Source: Burkholderiaceae bacterium (lineage in GTDB: Bacteria > Pseudomonadota > Gammaproteobacteria > Burkholderiales > Burkholderiaceae_B). From it: DNA of 43,119 bases. Under the pieces are notes generated by a model that saw only the letters and a program-made list of their open reading frames with translations, was not told the origin of the DNA and did no database searches. The translations under genes were made by a program, and so were the position numbers. The DNA is taken from positions 1 to 43,119 of the forward strand of contig JAOATE010000056.1 of the NCBI GenBank assembly GCA_030158305.1, in the 5' to 3' direction. Position 1 is the stretch's first letter. Each line of letters opens with the position of its first letter. Positions 12,025 to 20,363 of this stretch are shown in pieces.

Positions 12025-12366
12025 TTACCAGCCAGAACCTGCTTCCCACATGACGGGGACGTTAAGTCCTTTTGCGCGCTTCAGTAAATCAAGAAGAGGG
12101 AAGGCGCGCTGGCGCAATCCGACGGGTAAGGTGAGTGCATCCTTTGGATGATCAGAGTCTTGATCCTCATCTAGTCCTTGTTTGGGCTCTGCAGCGATGG
12201 CCTGTTCAAGGCGTGAAATCGCTTCTTGAAGCTGTTCGGGCATCACGACACCTCGCGTGAGCAAGTCTTTATCGTCTACCTTGCAAATAAGGGTGAGTAG
12301 CGGTTTGGCGTGCTGTGCAAGCATCAGAATGTCTGCACCGGCTTTGCTGCTAAAAGTCACAAGCAT
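12025..12366 (-). CDS. DUF1840 family protein
   Basis: A 113-residue cytoplasmic protein resembling the DUF1840 family, common and uncharacterised in betaproteobacteria. It starts MLVTFSSKAGADILML, has an acidic central stretch with GLDEDQDSDHP, and ends with a conserved hydrophobic LRQRAFPLLDLLKRA helix. The start is well supported by AAGGAG six bases before the ATG at 12364-12366. It converges with the alcohol dehydrogenase (27-base gap) and diverges from argS. Function is unknown. The family name is from memory of the sequence pattern. Confidence 0.75.
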   Translation of the reverse strand: MLVTFSSKAGADILMLAQHAKPLLTLICKVDDKDLLTRGVVMPEQLQEAISRLEQAIAAEPKQGLDEDQDSDHPKDALTLPVGLRQRAFPLLDLLKRAKGLNVPVMWEAGSGW

Positions 12367-12520
12367 GAAAGTCTCCTTGATAGACCCTTGATTGGATCGC
12401 CTTTAGTCATAGTACCCCCTTCAGGACAGAATTTTGTGCAGCGACTTTGGAGGTGAGAGTGCTCGGTCAGTGGCCAAATCAGGCTATGATTTGTTCTTCT
12501 CATCGCTACAGTCAACGCCC

Positions 12521-14206
12521 ATGCTCCTCGAGCAACAAAACACACTTATTTCCCGCATTCACGCTGCCGTGTCAGCCGTTCTGCCCGACGCGATCCCAAC
12601 GGTTCTTTTAGAGCGCCCAAAGGTCGCCGCACACGGTGATCTGGCAACGAACGTTGCGATGCAGTTGGCCAAACCCGCCAAGCGTAATCCGCGCGAACTT
12701 GCACAGTCTATTTTGGACGTGCTCATGGCAGATCCCGAGGCGCGGCATTTGATTGCTGAGGCTGAGCTTGCTGGCCCAGGATTTATCAATTTTAGATTGA
12801 CCCATGCTGCACGGACTGCTGTGATGGCGTCGATTGCGCAGCAGGGGGAGGCGTTTGGTCGCGCGCCACGTCAGGCACAAAAGGTATTGGTGGAGTTTGT
12901 TTCTGCGAACCCAACGGGACCTTTGCATGTGGGGCATGCGCGTCAGGCCGCGCTGGGTGACGCGTTGTGTCGCTTGTTTGATGCGAGTGGTTTTGAGGTG
13001 AGTCGAGAGTTTTATTACAACGATGCTGGCAATCAGATTCACAACTTAGCGATTAGTGTTCAGGCGCGGGGGCATGGGATTGAGCCAGGTACGGATGACT
13101 ACCCTGCAGACGGCTATCGTGGCGATTACATTGCGGATATCGCACGAGACTTTTTGGCCAAAGCGACAGTCAGTGCAAGTGATGGTGAGCCGGTTTTGGC
13201 TAACGGTGATCTGAATGACTTAGATAATATTCGTCGCTTTGCGGTGACATATTTGCGCCGCGAGCAAGACTTGGATTTACAGGCCTTTAGCCTTGCGTTT
13301 GATCATTACTATTTAGAGAGTTCGCTTTACACCTCAGGACGCGTAGAAGACACGGTCAATCAACTGATCGCAAGCGGCCATACGTATGAAAGCGAAGGTG
13401 CGTTATGGTTGCGCACGACTGAGCTGGGAACAGGCGACGATAAAGATCGTGTCATGCGTAAATCCGAAGGCGGTTATACCTATTTTGTGCCGGATGTTGC
13501 GTACCACGTGACGAAATGGCAGCGCGGCTATTCGCGTGCCATCAACATTCAAGGGAGTGATCACCACGGAACGGTCGCACGGGTGCGTGCGGGTTTACAA
13601 GCCTTGTCAATGGGAATTCCTGCAGACTACCCGTCTTATATCTTGCACAAAATGGTGAAAGTTGTAAGAGGCGGTGAAGAGGTCAAAATTTCCAAGCGTG
13701 CTGGAAGTTATGTGACCTTGCGTGATTTGATCGAATGGGTTGGGCGTGATGCAGTACGTTTCTTTTTGATCCAGCGTCGTGCCGATACTGAGTTTGTGTT
13801 TGATGTAGATTTGGCGCGTTCGCAGAGTGAAGAAAATCCTGTGTATTACATACAGTATGCACACGCACGAATTTGCTCCATGCTGGCAACAGCGGGTTTA
13901 AGTGCGACTGCGTTGCATGCAGCCTCTGCGGAGCTGTTGACTGCGCCTTCAGAGTTAGCGTTGATGCAAAGGTTGGCGGAGTTTCCTACGTTGGTGAAAG
14001 AGGCTGCGACGGAGCTGTCACCCCACTTAGTGGCGTTTTGGCTGCGCGATTGTGCCTCTGACTTTCATGCTTGGTATAACGCGGAACGCGTATTGGTGGA
14101 TGATGTTGCGCTTAAGCATGCGCGTCTACGCTTGGCAGATGCCACGCGGCAGGTGATTGCCAATGGCCTTGAGTTACTGGGTGTGTCGGCTCCGGAACGG
14201 ATGTAA
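12521..14206 (+). CDS. argS: Arginyl-tRNA synthetase
   Basis: ArgS is a class I synthetase that charges tRNA-Arg with arginine. Starting at ATG 12521 the product is 561 residues, the usual family length. The frame is open 29 codons further upstream from a TTG, but those residues have no counterpart in the family. The Add-1 N-terminal domain (about 1-100) with GDLATNVAM is followed by the HIGH-class motif HVGH at about 136-139. The KMSKS equivalent is KISKRAG, in [17 protein letters not shown]. The C-terminal anticodon-binding domain ends [12 protein letters not shown]. No strong ribosome-binding site precedes the ATG. The SPOR-domain gene follows after ten bases. Confidence 0.96.
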   Translation: MLLEQQNTLISRIHAAVSAVLPDAIPTVLLERPKVAAHGDLATNVAMQLAKPAKRNPRELAQSILDVLMADPEARHLIAEAELAGPGFINFRLTHAARTAVMASIAQQGEAFGRAPRQAQKVLVEFVSANPTGPLHVGHARQAALGDALCRLFDASGFEVSREFYYNDAGNQIHNLAISVQARGHGIEPGTDDYPADGYRGDYIADIARDFLAKATVSASDGEPVLANGDLNDLDNIRRFAVTYLRREQDLDLQAFSLAFDHYYLESSLYTSGRVEDTVNQLIASGHTYESEGALWLRTTELGTGDDKDRVMRKSEGGYTYFVPDVAYHVTKWQRGYSRAINIQGSDHHGTVARVRAGLQALSMGIPADYPSYILHKMVKVVRGGEEVKISKRAGSYVTLRDLIEWVGRDAVRFFLIQRRADTEFVFDVDLARSQSEENPVYYIQYAHARICSMLATAGLSATALHAASAELLTAPSELALMQRLAEFPTLVKEAATELSPHLVAFWLRDCASDFHAWYNAERVLVDDVALKHARLRLADATRQVIANGLELLGVSAPERM

Positions 14207-14216
14207 GATCATCAAT

Positions 14217-14903
14217 ATGGCTAAAAGTAAATCATCGGGTGGTAGCACGGTTTATGGTGTGCTTGCGGGGCTGCTGCTAGGCTTGGGTTTGGCGGCAGGC
14301 GTGGCGTATTACGTCATCAAAGCGCCTATGCCTTTTATGGATAAAGCGAGTCGCTCGCCCGACTCACAGGGTGTGCCTGATCCCCGGAATGCACCTGATC
14401 CCAATGCGGCCTTAGGAAATAGAGATGTTGGACCTGTCACCGCCCCAAGCTCGCCAGATCAACCAACTGGTCAAGCAGACCTCTCTGGCTTAGGGCAGGG
14501 TTCTCAGCAGCCTGCAACGGGGGCAGCGAAACAGCAGGGAGGTGATGCGTTGGGTTCATTGATCGCGACCTTGACGCCTGCGCCAAATGCCTCGTCACGT
14601 AATTCGCAATCCGCTGCAGTCAATACACCATCGACCTCGACCCCCCAAGAGTCATCTTCTCCTCCTAAAGCTGGGGGGCCTTATTATTTACAAGTGGGTT
14701 CATTTAGAGTGCTTGAGGATGCGGAAGCGTTGCGGGCAAAAATTCTCTTGATGGGGTTGCCCGTCGAAATTCAGCGTGCTGAAGTCAATGGCTTACAAGT
14801 CAATCGCGTGCGTGTTGGACCTTTTGCAAAAATTGACGATATGAATCAAACGCGTATTCGTCTGGGTCAGGAAAAAATCCCAACCGCAGTTGTGCGTCAA
14901 TAA
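14217..14903 (+). CDS. SPOR-domain inner-membrane protein (FtsN-like)
   Basis: Starting at ATG 14217 the protein has 228 residues. It has a short basic cytoplasmic N-terminus, one transmembrane helix (about residues 11-32, GVLAGLLLGLGLAAGVAYYV) and a long disordered Pro/Gln/Ser/Asn-rich periplasmic linker. The C-terminal SPOR domain runs from about 155 to the end (YYLQVGSFRVLEDAEALRAK to RVGPFAKIDDM). SPOR domains bind denuded peptidoglycan at division sites, so a role in cell division or septal wall remodelling is likely. It starts ten bases after argS and is followed by dsbA, an argS-SPOR-dsbA order that I recall from many Burkholderiales. Whether it is the functional FtsN is inferred. Confidence 0.88.
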   Translation: MAKSKSSGGSTVYGVLAGLLLGLGLAAGVAYYVIKAPMPFMDKASRSPDSQGVPDPRNAPDPNAALGNRDVGPVTAPSSPDQPTGQADLSGLGQGSQQPATGAAKQQGGDALGSLIATLTPAPNASSRNSQSAAVNTPSTSTPQESSSPPKAGGPYYLQVGSFRVLEDAEALRAKILLMGLPVEIQRAEVNGLQVNRVRVGPFAKIDDMNQTRIRLGQEKIPTAVVRQ

Positions 14904-14932
14904 TTGAGTTTAGTTACCTAGGACGAATTGCC

Positions 14933-15571
14933 ATGACACAAAATATCTTTTCACGTTTCTTCGTGATGCTGTTTGCCACAGCAGCGTTGTTGTTTTCGAT
15001 GACAAGTTTTGCACAAGGCGGGCCTGCTGCGAAAGGAAAGTTTATTGAACTCTCTCCTGCTCAAGCAACAGAGCCTGGAAAAATTGAAGTGTTGGAGTTT
15101 TTCTCTTATGGATGCGGTCATTGCGCAGCGATTGAGCCCTTGTTAGAAAAGTGGACTAAAGCTCAGCCTGCTGATGTGGTCGTGCGCGGAGTGCCTGTTG
15201 CATTCAACGCCAGCATGAAGCCTTTGCAACGCTTGTATTACACCCTTGAGGCTTTAAACCGTTTGGACATCCATCCAAAAGTTTTCATAGCCATCCATCA
15301 GGAAAAAAAGCGCCTGTTTACAAAAGCTGAAATAAAAAGTTGGATTGGGTCGCAAGGTGTAGATGCGGAGAAATTTGATATGGCCTATGAGTCCTTTGGT
15401 GTGTCATCTAAGGCAAATCGTGCAGATCAACTTGTGACGGCCTATAGAATTCAAGGTACACCGACCGTAGCGGTTGGCGGACGCTTTGTCACGTCACCCT
15501 CAGAGGCTGGTGGTTATCAGCAGACTCTGGATGTGGCGAGCGATTTGATCCGTCAGGTCAGAGGAAAGTAA
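14933..15571 (+). CDS. dsbA: Periplasmic thiol:disulfide interchange protein DsbA
   Basis: DsbA oxidises cysteine pairs in exported proteins and is re-oxidised by DsbB. The 212-residue precursor has a signal peptide (FFVMLFATAALLFSMTSFAQG, cut in print here at about Ala27). The thioredoxin active site is Cys61-Gly-His-Cys64 in FFSYGCGHCAAIEPL, and the cis-proline loop is in QGTPTVAVGGRF. An AGGA lies upstream of the ATG. It is separated from the SPOR gene by 29 bases and followed by a strong intrinsic terminator at 15608-15640, so it ends the argS-SPOR-dsbA unit. Confidence 0.95.
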   Translation: MTQNIFSRFFVMLFATAALLFSMTSFAQGGPAAKGKFIELSPAQATEPGKIEVLEFFSYGCGHCAAIEPLLEKWTKAQPADVVVRGVPVAFNASMKPLQRLYYTLEALNRLDIHPKVFIAIHQEKKRLFTKAEIKSWIGSQGVDAEKFDMAYESFGVSSKANRADQLVTAYRIQGTPTVAVGGRFVTSPSEAGGYQQTLDVASDLIRQVRGK

Positions 15572-15607
15572 GGCGTCTATTCGTCTGACTTGTCTCTGAC
15601 AGGACCC

Positions 15608-15640
15608 AAACCGCTACTTGAAAGAAGTAGCGGTTTTTTT
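15608..15640 (+). terminator. Rho-independent terminator after dsbA
   Basis: CCGCTACTT (15611-15619) pairs perfectly with AAGTAGCGG (15625-15633) around a five-base loop, and seven T residues follow (15634-15640). Flanking AAA and TTT extend the stem. It overlaps the last bases of the convergent DUF1330 gene. Confidence 0.92.
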
Positions 15641-15941
15641 ATGTGCCACGCATGATGTAAAACGCGTGGACATGTGCATATCGATCGCGATGAAGTTTTG
15701 CCTCTTGGTACAGTGGCGAGTCGTAAAACGCGAGTGCATCTTCGTAACGATCAAACTCTAACAGGACGCGTCGACGCGCATCTTCAGGTCCTGATTTGAC
15801 AGTGACTTCACCGCCGCGCATCACAAAACGACCATTGAAAGCCGCTACGGCTGCGGTCGATCTAGGTTGGTAATGTGCTTTGAAGTTGTCCATGTCATGT
15901 ACCTCAAGCTCTACAAAGACATAACCTTTGTCTTTAGACAT
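15639..15941 (-). CDS. DUF1330 family protein
   Basis: A 100-residue protein of the DUF1330 ferredoxin-like alpha/beta-barrel family. Typical elements are KGYVFVELEVHDMDNFKAHY at the start, RVLLEFDRYEDALAFYDSPLYQEA in the second half, and a final conserved strand. Members are small cytoplasmic dimers with unknown or varied roles. A GAGGAAA precedes the ATG at 15939-15941. It lies 13 bases after the MetC-like gene and is probably the third gene of the metallo-hydrolase operon. Its last codons share bases with the dsbA terminator T-run. Confidence 0.82.
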   Translation of the reverse strand: MSKDKGYVFVELEVHDMDNFKAHYQPRSTAAVAAFNGRFVMRGGEVTVKSGPEDARRRVLLEFDRYEDALAFYDSPLYQEAKLHRDRYAHVHAFYIMRGT

Positions 15942-15954
15942 ATCAATTTTCCTC

Positions 15955-17142
15955 TTATTTTTTTATTTTCGTCAGAGCTTGCTTGAGATCGGCAATCAAG
16001 TCGTCTACGGACTCAAGACCGATGTGCAAGCGAATCAATGCATGTTGGTGGTGCTTCCAGTATTGGTGTGAAGCCAGGGTCCCGGGCTCGACCCACTGCA
16101 CCAGGCTTTCATAGCCGCCCCAAGAAAAGCCGATGCCAAAAAGCTCGAGTGCATCGACGAAGGGTTTGGCCGCCTCAGGCGTGCAATTGAGCTCAATGGA
16201 CAGCATGCCATTGGAGCCTGTGCAGTCACGTTGCCAAAGTGCATGGCCTGCGTCTTTGTGCCAAGCCGGATGGTAGATCTGAAGAACTTCTGGTTGCGCG
16301 TCAAGAAACGTGCAGACCTCGAGGGCGTTGCGTGCATGTTGAGGCATGCGGACGGCCATGGTTTTTACGCCGCGTAAGGCAAGCCAAGCGTCGTCGGCGC
16401 TCACTGAATTACCCATTGCGTATTGTGCGGAGTGAATGCGCGAGGCCAGTTTTTGATCTTTGACTACGACAGCACCAAGCATGACATCGGAATGTCCGGC
16501 GACATATTTGGTGCCCGCTACGATTGACACGTCTGCACCGAGCATCAAGGGGCGATAAATGTAGCCTGAGCCCCAGGTGTTATCGGTGGCGAGGATCAGG
16601 CCATGCTCTTTTGCTTTGGTCGCAAGGGCGGGCATATCCAGCATTTCGTATAGCAACGAACCGGGTGATTCGACATAAATCATTTTGGTATTGGGTTGAA
16701 CAAGTTGAGCGATGTCGTCGCGCTCAGCGGAAAAGTAGGTCACGGAGATTCCAAAACCTTGGAGCAAAGCACGATCAAGATTGCGCACCGGACCGTATAC
16801 ACAATCTGCGACGAGAACATGGTCTCCTGTTTTGAGCAGACCAAGAAAGGCGATGTTGATGGCGGCCATGCCGGAAGGTGCGAGCACGCAATACGTGCCG
16901 CCTTCGAGCTGCATAAAGACATCTTCGAGCGCTCTATGGGTATCCATCCCTGAGCGACCATACGTAATCGCTCTTTCCCCAGCAAGGCGACGCGTCATTG
17001 CCCGATCAAGCGCCGCTAAGTTTTCAAAGCGAACGGTGCTGGTACGCATGGATGGCAGGCTAACAGGGGCGGTGCCTGTTTCTGGATCGAAGGGTGCGCT
17101 TCCGATATGGAGTAATCGGGTATCAAGGTGATGTGTGGTCAA
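15955..17142 (-). CDS. metC: Cystathionine beta-lyase-like PLP enzyme
   Basis: The 395-residue protein belongs to the Cys/Met metabolism PLP-dependent family. It probably cleaves cystathionine to homocysteine, pyruvate and ammonia. The Schiff-base lysine is about Lys212 in AGTKYVAGHSDVM, with the cofactor aspartate near 187 in ATDNTWGS. The substrate-binding ITYGRSGMDTHRALE is near the N-terminus. I place the start at TTG 17142 because AAGGA lies six bases upstream. The longer frame would run 104 bases into the preceding metallo-hydrolase gene. The gene follows that hydrolase by ten bases and precedes DUF1330. Other enzymes of the family (gamma-lyases) cannot be fully excluded. Confidence 0.85.
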   Translation of the reverse strand: MTTHHLDTRLLHIGSAPFDPETGTAPVSLPSMRTSTVRFENLAALDRAMTRRLAGERAITYGRSGMDTHRALEDVFMQLEGGTYCVLAPSGMAAINIAFLGLLKTGDHVLVADCVYGPVRNLDRALLQGFGISVTYFSAERDDIAQLVQPNTKMIYVESPGSLLYEMLDMPALATKAKEHGLILATDNTWGSGYIYRPLMLGADVSIVAGTKYVAGHSDVMLGAVVVKDQKLASRIHSAQYAMGNSVSADDAWLALRGVKTMAVRMPQHARNALEVCTFLDAQPEVLQIYHPAWHKDAGHALWQRDCTGSNGMLSIELNCTPEAAKPFVDALELFGIGFSWGGYESLVQWVEPGTLASHQYWKHHQHALIRLHIGLESVDDLIADLKQALTKIKK

Positions 17143-17152
17143 AGCGATTCCT

Positions 17153-18211
17153 TTATTTTCTGACAAAACGAATGATGCCATCCGCGCAGATTTCACGTGA
17201 TAGTTTGCCTTCAAAATATAAAGCATGAAGGTGCGCGATGGCTTCGCCCATTGCAAACGTTGTTTGGTGTAAGTCTAGCTTACGTTTAAAAAGCACAGGC
17301 AGGATATCGGTGGTCGATTGCGGCGTCGCGCAAGCCTCGAGTACCTCGGCGAGTCGCTCTGCGTGATGCGTGTGTTGTTGTGCAATGCGTTCGTGTAAGC
17401 CTTTAAAAGGTTTTCCGTGAGACGGCAAAATGAGTGTGTCAGCTGGGAGGTGCTCAAAATTGTTCAGGGAATTTAAGTAGAGCGGGAGTGGGTTACCCAT
17501 TGGCTCGTAGTCAAAGACGCTGACATTGGTTGAGATACGTGGCAGCACCATATCTCCGGAGATCAGGACATTTTTATCTGGACAGAACAAAGAAATATGT
17601 TCGGGTGCATGGCCATACCCCACAATCGCTTGCCATGCATGTCCACCGATGTTTAGGGATTGGCCATCCAGTATGCGTGCATAAGATGCGGGCATATCTG
17701 GTACGAGATTAGGATAGTAGGAGGCACGTGCCCGAATTTGCTCAAGCGAATCGGGGTCGGTCATGCCGTGGCGACCTAAGTGTCGAGCCGCGCTTTCACC
17801 GCCCGTCGCACCGGTGCCTTGGCCGATGGACCAGAGTTTAGCGGTCATATAGTCCGTCATACTCATGTAGAGCGGGACATCCCATTTTTTACATAACCAA
17901 CTCGCTAAACCGACATGGTCTGGATGCATATGTGTCACTAGGACGCGAAGTACGGGGAGTCCTTCGAGCTGAGTCGCGAAAATATCCTCCCAAAGTGCTT
18001 TCACCTCGTCTCGACTGATGCCACAGTCGACAATGGTCCAGCCTTCTACTCCGTCGATTTTGTCACGCAGAAGCCAGAGGTTGATGTGATCGAGCGCAAA
18101 AGGCAGCGGCATGCGAATCCAGCGCACGCCGGGTGCGAGCTCCATGGATTGGCCGGGTCCGGGCATTGTGTCTGCAAAGGGGTATTGCAGTTGATGCTCG
18201 AGGGGATTCAT
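17153..18211 (-). CDS. MBL-fold metallo-hydrolase
   Basis: A 352-residue metallo-beta-lactamase-fold protein of the glyoxalase II-like group. The metal-binding signature THMHPDH begins near residue 92. A downstream GYGHAPEHISLF histidine, GDMVLP aspartate and SHGKPF histidine complete the usual ligands. A C-terminal region of about 80 residues follows, as in thioesterase-like members of the fold. It diverges from a LiuR-type regulator, with a palindromic operator 48 bases upstream of its start, and leads an operon with MetC-like and DUF1330 genes. A CoA-thioester hydrolase role connected to branched-chain acid breakdown is possible but is inference from position. Confidence 0.85.
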   Translation of the reverse strand: MNPLEHQLQYPFADTMPGPGQSMELAPGVRWIRMPLPFALDHINLWLLRDKIDGVEGWTIVDCGISRDEVKALWEDIFATQLEGLPVLRVLVTHMHPDHVGLASWLCKKWDVPLYMSMTDYMTAKLWSIGQGTGATGGESAARHLGRHGMTDPDSLEQIRARASYYPNLVPDMPASYARILDGQSLNIGGHAWQAIVGYGHAPEHISLFCPDKNVLISGDMVLPRISTNVSVFDYEPMGNPLPLYLNSLNNFEHLPADTLILPSHGKPFKGLHERIAQQHTHHAERLAEVLEACATPQSTTDILPVLFKRKLDLHQTTFAMGEAIAHLHALYFEGKLSREICADGIIRFVRK

Positions 18212-18253
18212 TTTTTTGTCTCCAAACTTGACGGTTGTTGCGGTCCATCATAA

Positions 18254-18270
18254 TTTACGTTTACGTAAAC
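18254..18270. promoter_or_regulatory. Predicted LiuR-type operator 1
   Basis: GTTTACGTAAAC at 18259-18270 is a perfect 12-base palindrome, and a direct TTTAC half precedes it at 18254. It lies between the divergent metallo-hydrolase (start 18211) and MerR-family gene (start 18275-18287). The same 12 bases recur at 18702-18713 before mccB. Repetition in both gaps flanking the regulator supports it as that regulator's binding site. Confidence 0.75.
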
Positions 18271-18274
18271 TGCC

Positions 18275-18667
18275 ATGATGAATATGATGACTAAAGCGAC
18301 CTGGACGATTTCGGATTTATCCAAAGAGTTTGACATCACCCCTCGCACGATTCGATTTTATGAGGATCATGGGATCTTGAATCCAGCCCGTGACGGCAAT
18401 AAGCGTATCTATGTGGCGCGAGATCGCACGCGCTTAAGATTGGCCTTACGCGGGAAGCGGTTGGGTTTTACGCTCTCGGCGATACGCGAGTTAGTCGACA
18501 TGTATGAGGGGCCGCGTGACACCGTGCCTCAACTTAAGCATTATTTATCTATTTTGGAAAGTCAGCGCGCCAGTCTGGCGCAGCAGCGCGTGGATCTTGA
18601 GGAAACGCTGGCTGAAATTGCGCAGCAGCAGCGCCAATGTGAAATCTTACTTAAGTCAAAAAAGTGA
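18275..18667 (+). CDS. liuR: MerR-family transcriptional regulator, LiuR type
   Basis: A 130-residue MerR-family regulator. The winged helix-turn-helix WTISDLSKEFDITPRTIRFYEDHGIL occupies the N-terminal third in two adjoining parts. It is followed by RLRLALRGKRLGFTLSAIREL and a C-terminal dimerisation coiled coil (about 90-125, LAQQRVDLEETLAEIAQQQRQ in two parts). No cysteine pair typical of metal-sensing MerR proteins is present. This form, beside methylcrotonyl-CoA carboxylase, matches LiuR, known to control leucine and branched-chain acid degradation in proteobacteria. Four in-frame ATGs (18275, 18278, 18284, 18287) crowd the start and none has a clear ribosome-binding site; 18287 gives the most usual N-terminus. 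The operator ends five bases before the first ATG, suggesting autoregulation. Confidence 0.85.
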   Translation: MMNMMTKATWTISDLSKEFDITPRTIRFYEDHGILNPARDGNKRIYVARDRTRLRLALRGKRLGFTLSAIRELVDMYEGPRDTVPQLKHYLSILESQRASLAQQRVDLEETLAEIAQQQRQCEILLKSKK

Positions 18668-18715
18668 CTATTTGAGCGCTGTGCACTATATTTATATTAA
18701 CGTTTACGTAAACGT
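18664..18715 (+). promoter_or_regulatory. Putative mccB promoter with LiuR-type operator 2
   Basis: A perfect 16-base palindrome ACGTTTACGTAAACGT lies at 18700-18715. Immediately before it, TATATT (18687-18692) resembles a -10 box with GTGACT (18664-18669) 17 bases upstream as a weak -35. An operator sitting on the transcription start would give repression. The promoter boxes are uncertain; the palindrome is plain in the sequence. Confidence 0.65.
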
Positions 18716-18736
18716 AAACTAATTGAGAGCATAGTG

Positions 18737-20344
18737 ATGCCGATTATTGAGACAAAAACGAACCCTCGCACAGCTGAATTTGCGGCCAACGAAAGCGCGA
18801 TGCAGGAAAAAATCGTAGCGCTGACGGCCGCATTAGAAAAAATCGGAATGGGTGGTCCAGAAGCAGCCAGACAAAAACATATCGCGCGAGGAAAACTCCT
18901 GCCTCGCGAGAGAGTGGAGAAACTGCTAGATCCAGGGACGCCATTTTTAGAGTTGTCACCTCTCGCGGCCTACGAGATGTATGACGGTGATGCGCCTGCT
19001 GCTGGGATTATTACTGGGATAGGACGTATATCGGGCATTGAGTGCGTCATTGTTTGTAATGATGCGACAGTGAAGGGGGGCACCTATTACCCTATGACTG
19101 TCAAGAAGCACTTAAGAGCACAAGAAATTGCGGCTCAAAATCATTTGCCATGTATTTATTTGGTTGATTCTGGTGGTGCAAACTTGCCTCAACAAGAGGA
19201 CGTTTTTGCGGATCGTGAGCATTTTGGCCGCATATTTTTTAATCAGGCAAACATGTCCGCGCAGGGAATTGCGCAAATCGCTGTGGTGATGGGGTCATGC
19301 ACGGCGGGTGGCGCCTATGTGCCCGCGATGAGCGATGAGTCGATTATTGTGCGTGAACAGGGCACGATCTTTTTAGGGGGGCCACCCTTAGTCAAGGCTG
19401 CGACAGGCGAGCAAGTCTCCGCAGAGGACCTGGGAGGAGGTGACGTACATACGAGGCTTTCAGGCGTGGCCGATCATTTGGCTAACGATGATCACCATGC
19501 GTTGCATCTTGCGCGCAAAATAGTCAGTCATCTCAATCGACAAAAACCACAGCAATTCACTCAGCGCGACTCACGAGAGCCACTATATAAGACCGAAGAA
19601 TTAAACGGAATTATTCCTGCAGACACACGCAAGTCCTATGATGTGCGCGAAATTATTGCGCGGCTTGTGGATGGCTCCGAGTTTGATGAATTTAAAGCGC
19701 GTTTTGGCACAACCTTGATTACAGGGTTTGCACATCTTTATGGAATGCCGATTGGGATTGTTGCAAACAATGGGATCTTGTTTTCTGAGTCCGCACAAAA
19801 AGGAGCGCACTTTATTGAGCTCTGTGCACAGCGAAAAATACCCTTAATTTTTTTGCAGAACATCACGGGTTTTATGGTGGGACGCAAATATGAAAATGAA
19901 GGAATCGCCAGACATGGAGCAAAGCTTGTGACTGCGGTCGCCACGGCGGCTGTGCCAAAAATCACAATCATTATTGGTGGCTCGTTTGGCGCGGGGAATT
20001 ATGGAATGTGCGGACGCGCCTTTTCGCCGCGCTTTCTCTTTATGTGGCCCAATGCGCGCATCTCTGTCATGGGTGGTGAGCAAGCGGCCAGTGTGCTTGC
20101 GACGATCAGGCGGGAGGGCGTTGAAGCAAAAGGTGCCACATGGAGTGCGGAACAAGAGCAAGCATTTAAACAGCCTATTCTTGAACAATTTGAACGAGAG
20201 GGTCATCCGTTTTATGCAAGCGCTCGGCTTTGGGATGATGGAGTGATCAAGCCCGCGGACACGCGTCGAATATTAGGCTTGAGTTTGTCAGCGGCATTGA
20301 ATGCCGAAATTCCGGAGACACGCTTTGGCGTGTTCCGTATGTAA
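18737..20344 (+). CDS. mccB: Methylcrotonyl-CoA carboxylase, carboxyltransferase (beta) subunit
   Basis: The 535-residue protein is the carboxyltransferase subunit (LiuB) of 3-methylcrotonyl-CoA carboxylase. It transfers the carboxyl group from biotin to 3-methylcrotonyl-CoA in leucine degradation. It carries both crotonase-like halves: [19 protein letters not shown] and [15 protein letters not shown] in the first, and [35 protein letters not shown] and [16 protein letters not shown] in the second. The NGILF and GAGNYGM motifs are typical of methylcrotonyl rather than propionyl carboxylases. ATG 18737 follows GAGAG by seven bases; a GTG three bases earlier is also in frame. It sits 21 bases after operator 2 and 19 bases before mccA. 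Confidence 0.93.
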   Translation: MPIIETKTNPRTAEFAANESAMQEKIVALTAALEKIGMGGPEAARQKHIARGKLLPRERVEKLLDPGTPFLELSPLAAYEMYDGDAPAAGIITGIGRISGIECVIVCNDATVKGGTYYPMTVKKHLRAQEIAAQNHLPCIYLVDSGGANLPQQEDVFADREHFGRIFFNQANMSAQGIAQIAVVMGSCTAGGAYVPAMSDESIIVREQGTIFLGGPPLVKAATGEQVSAEDLGGGDVHTRLSGVADHLANDDHHALHLARKIVSHLNRQKPQQFTQRDSREPLYKTEELNGIIPADTRKSYDVREIIARLVDGSEFDEFKARFGTTLITGFAHLYGMPIGIVANNGILFSESAQKGAHFIELCAQRKIPLIFLQNITGFMVGRKYENEGIARHGAKLVTAVATAAVPKITIIIGGSFGAGNYGMCGRAFSPRFLFMWPNARISVMGGEQAASVLATIRREGVEAKGATWSAEQEQAFKQPILEQFEREGHPFYASARLWDDGVIKPADTRRILGLSLSAALNAEIPETRFGVFRM

Positions 20345-20363
20345 CGGCAGGCGGAGACAAACA

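Noticed and set aside
12434-12520. Upstream extension of argS from a TTG
   Set aside because: The 29 extra residues have no counterpart in ArgS proteins and would consume the divergent promoter gap with DUF1840.
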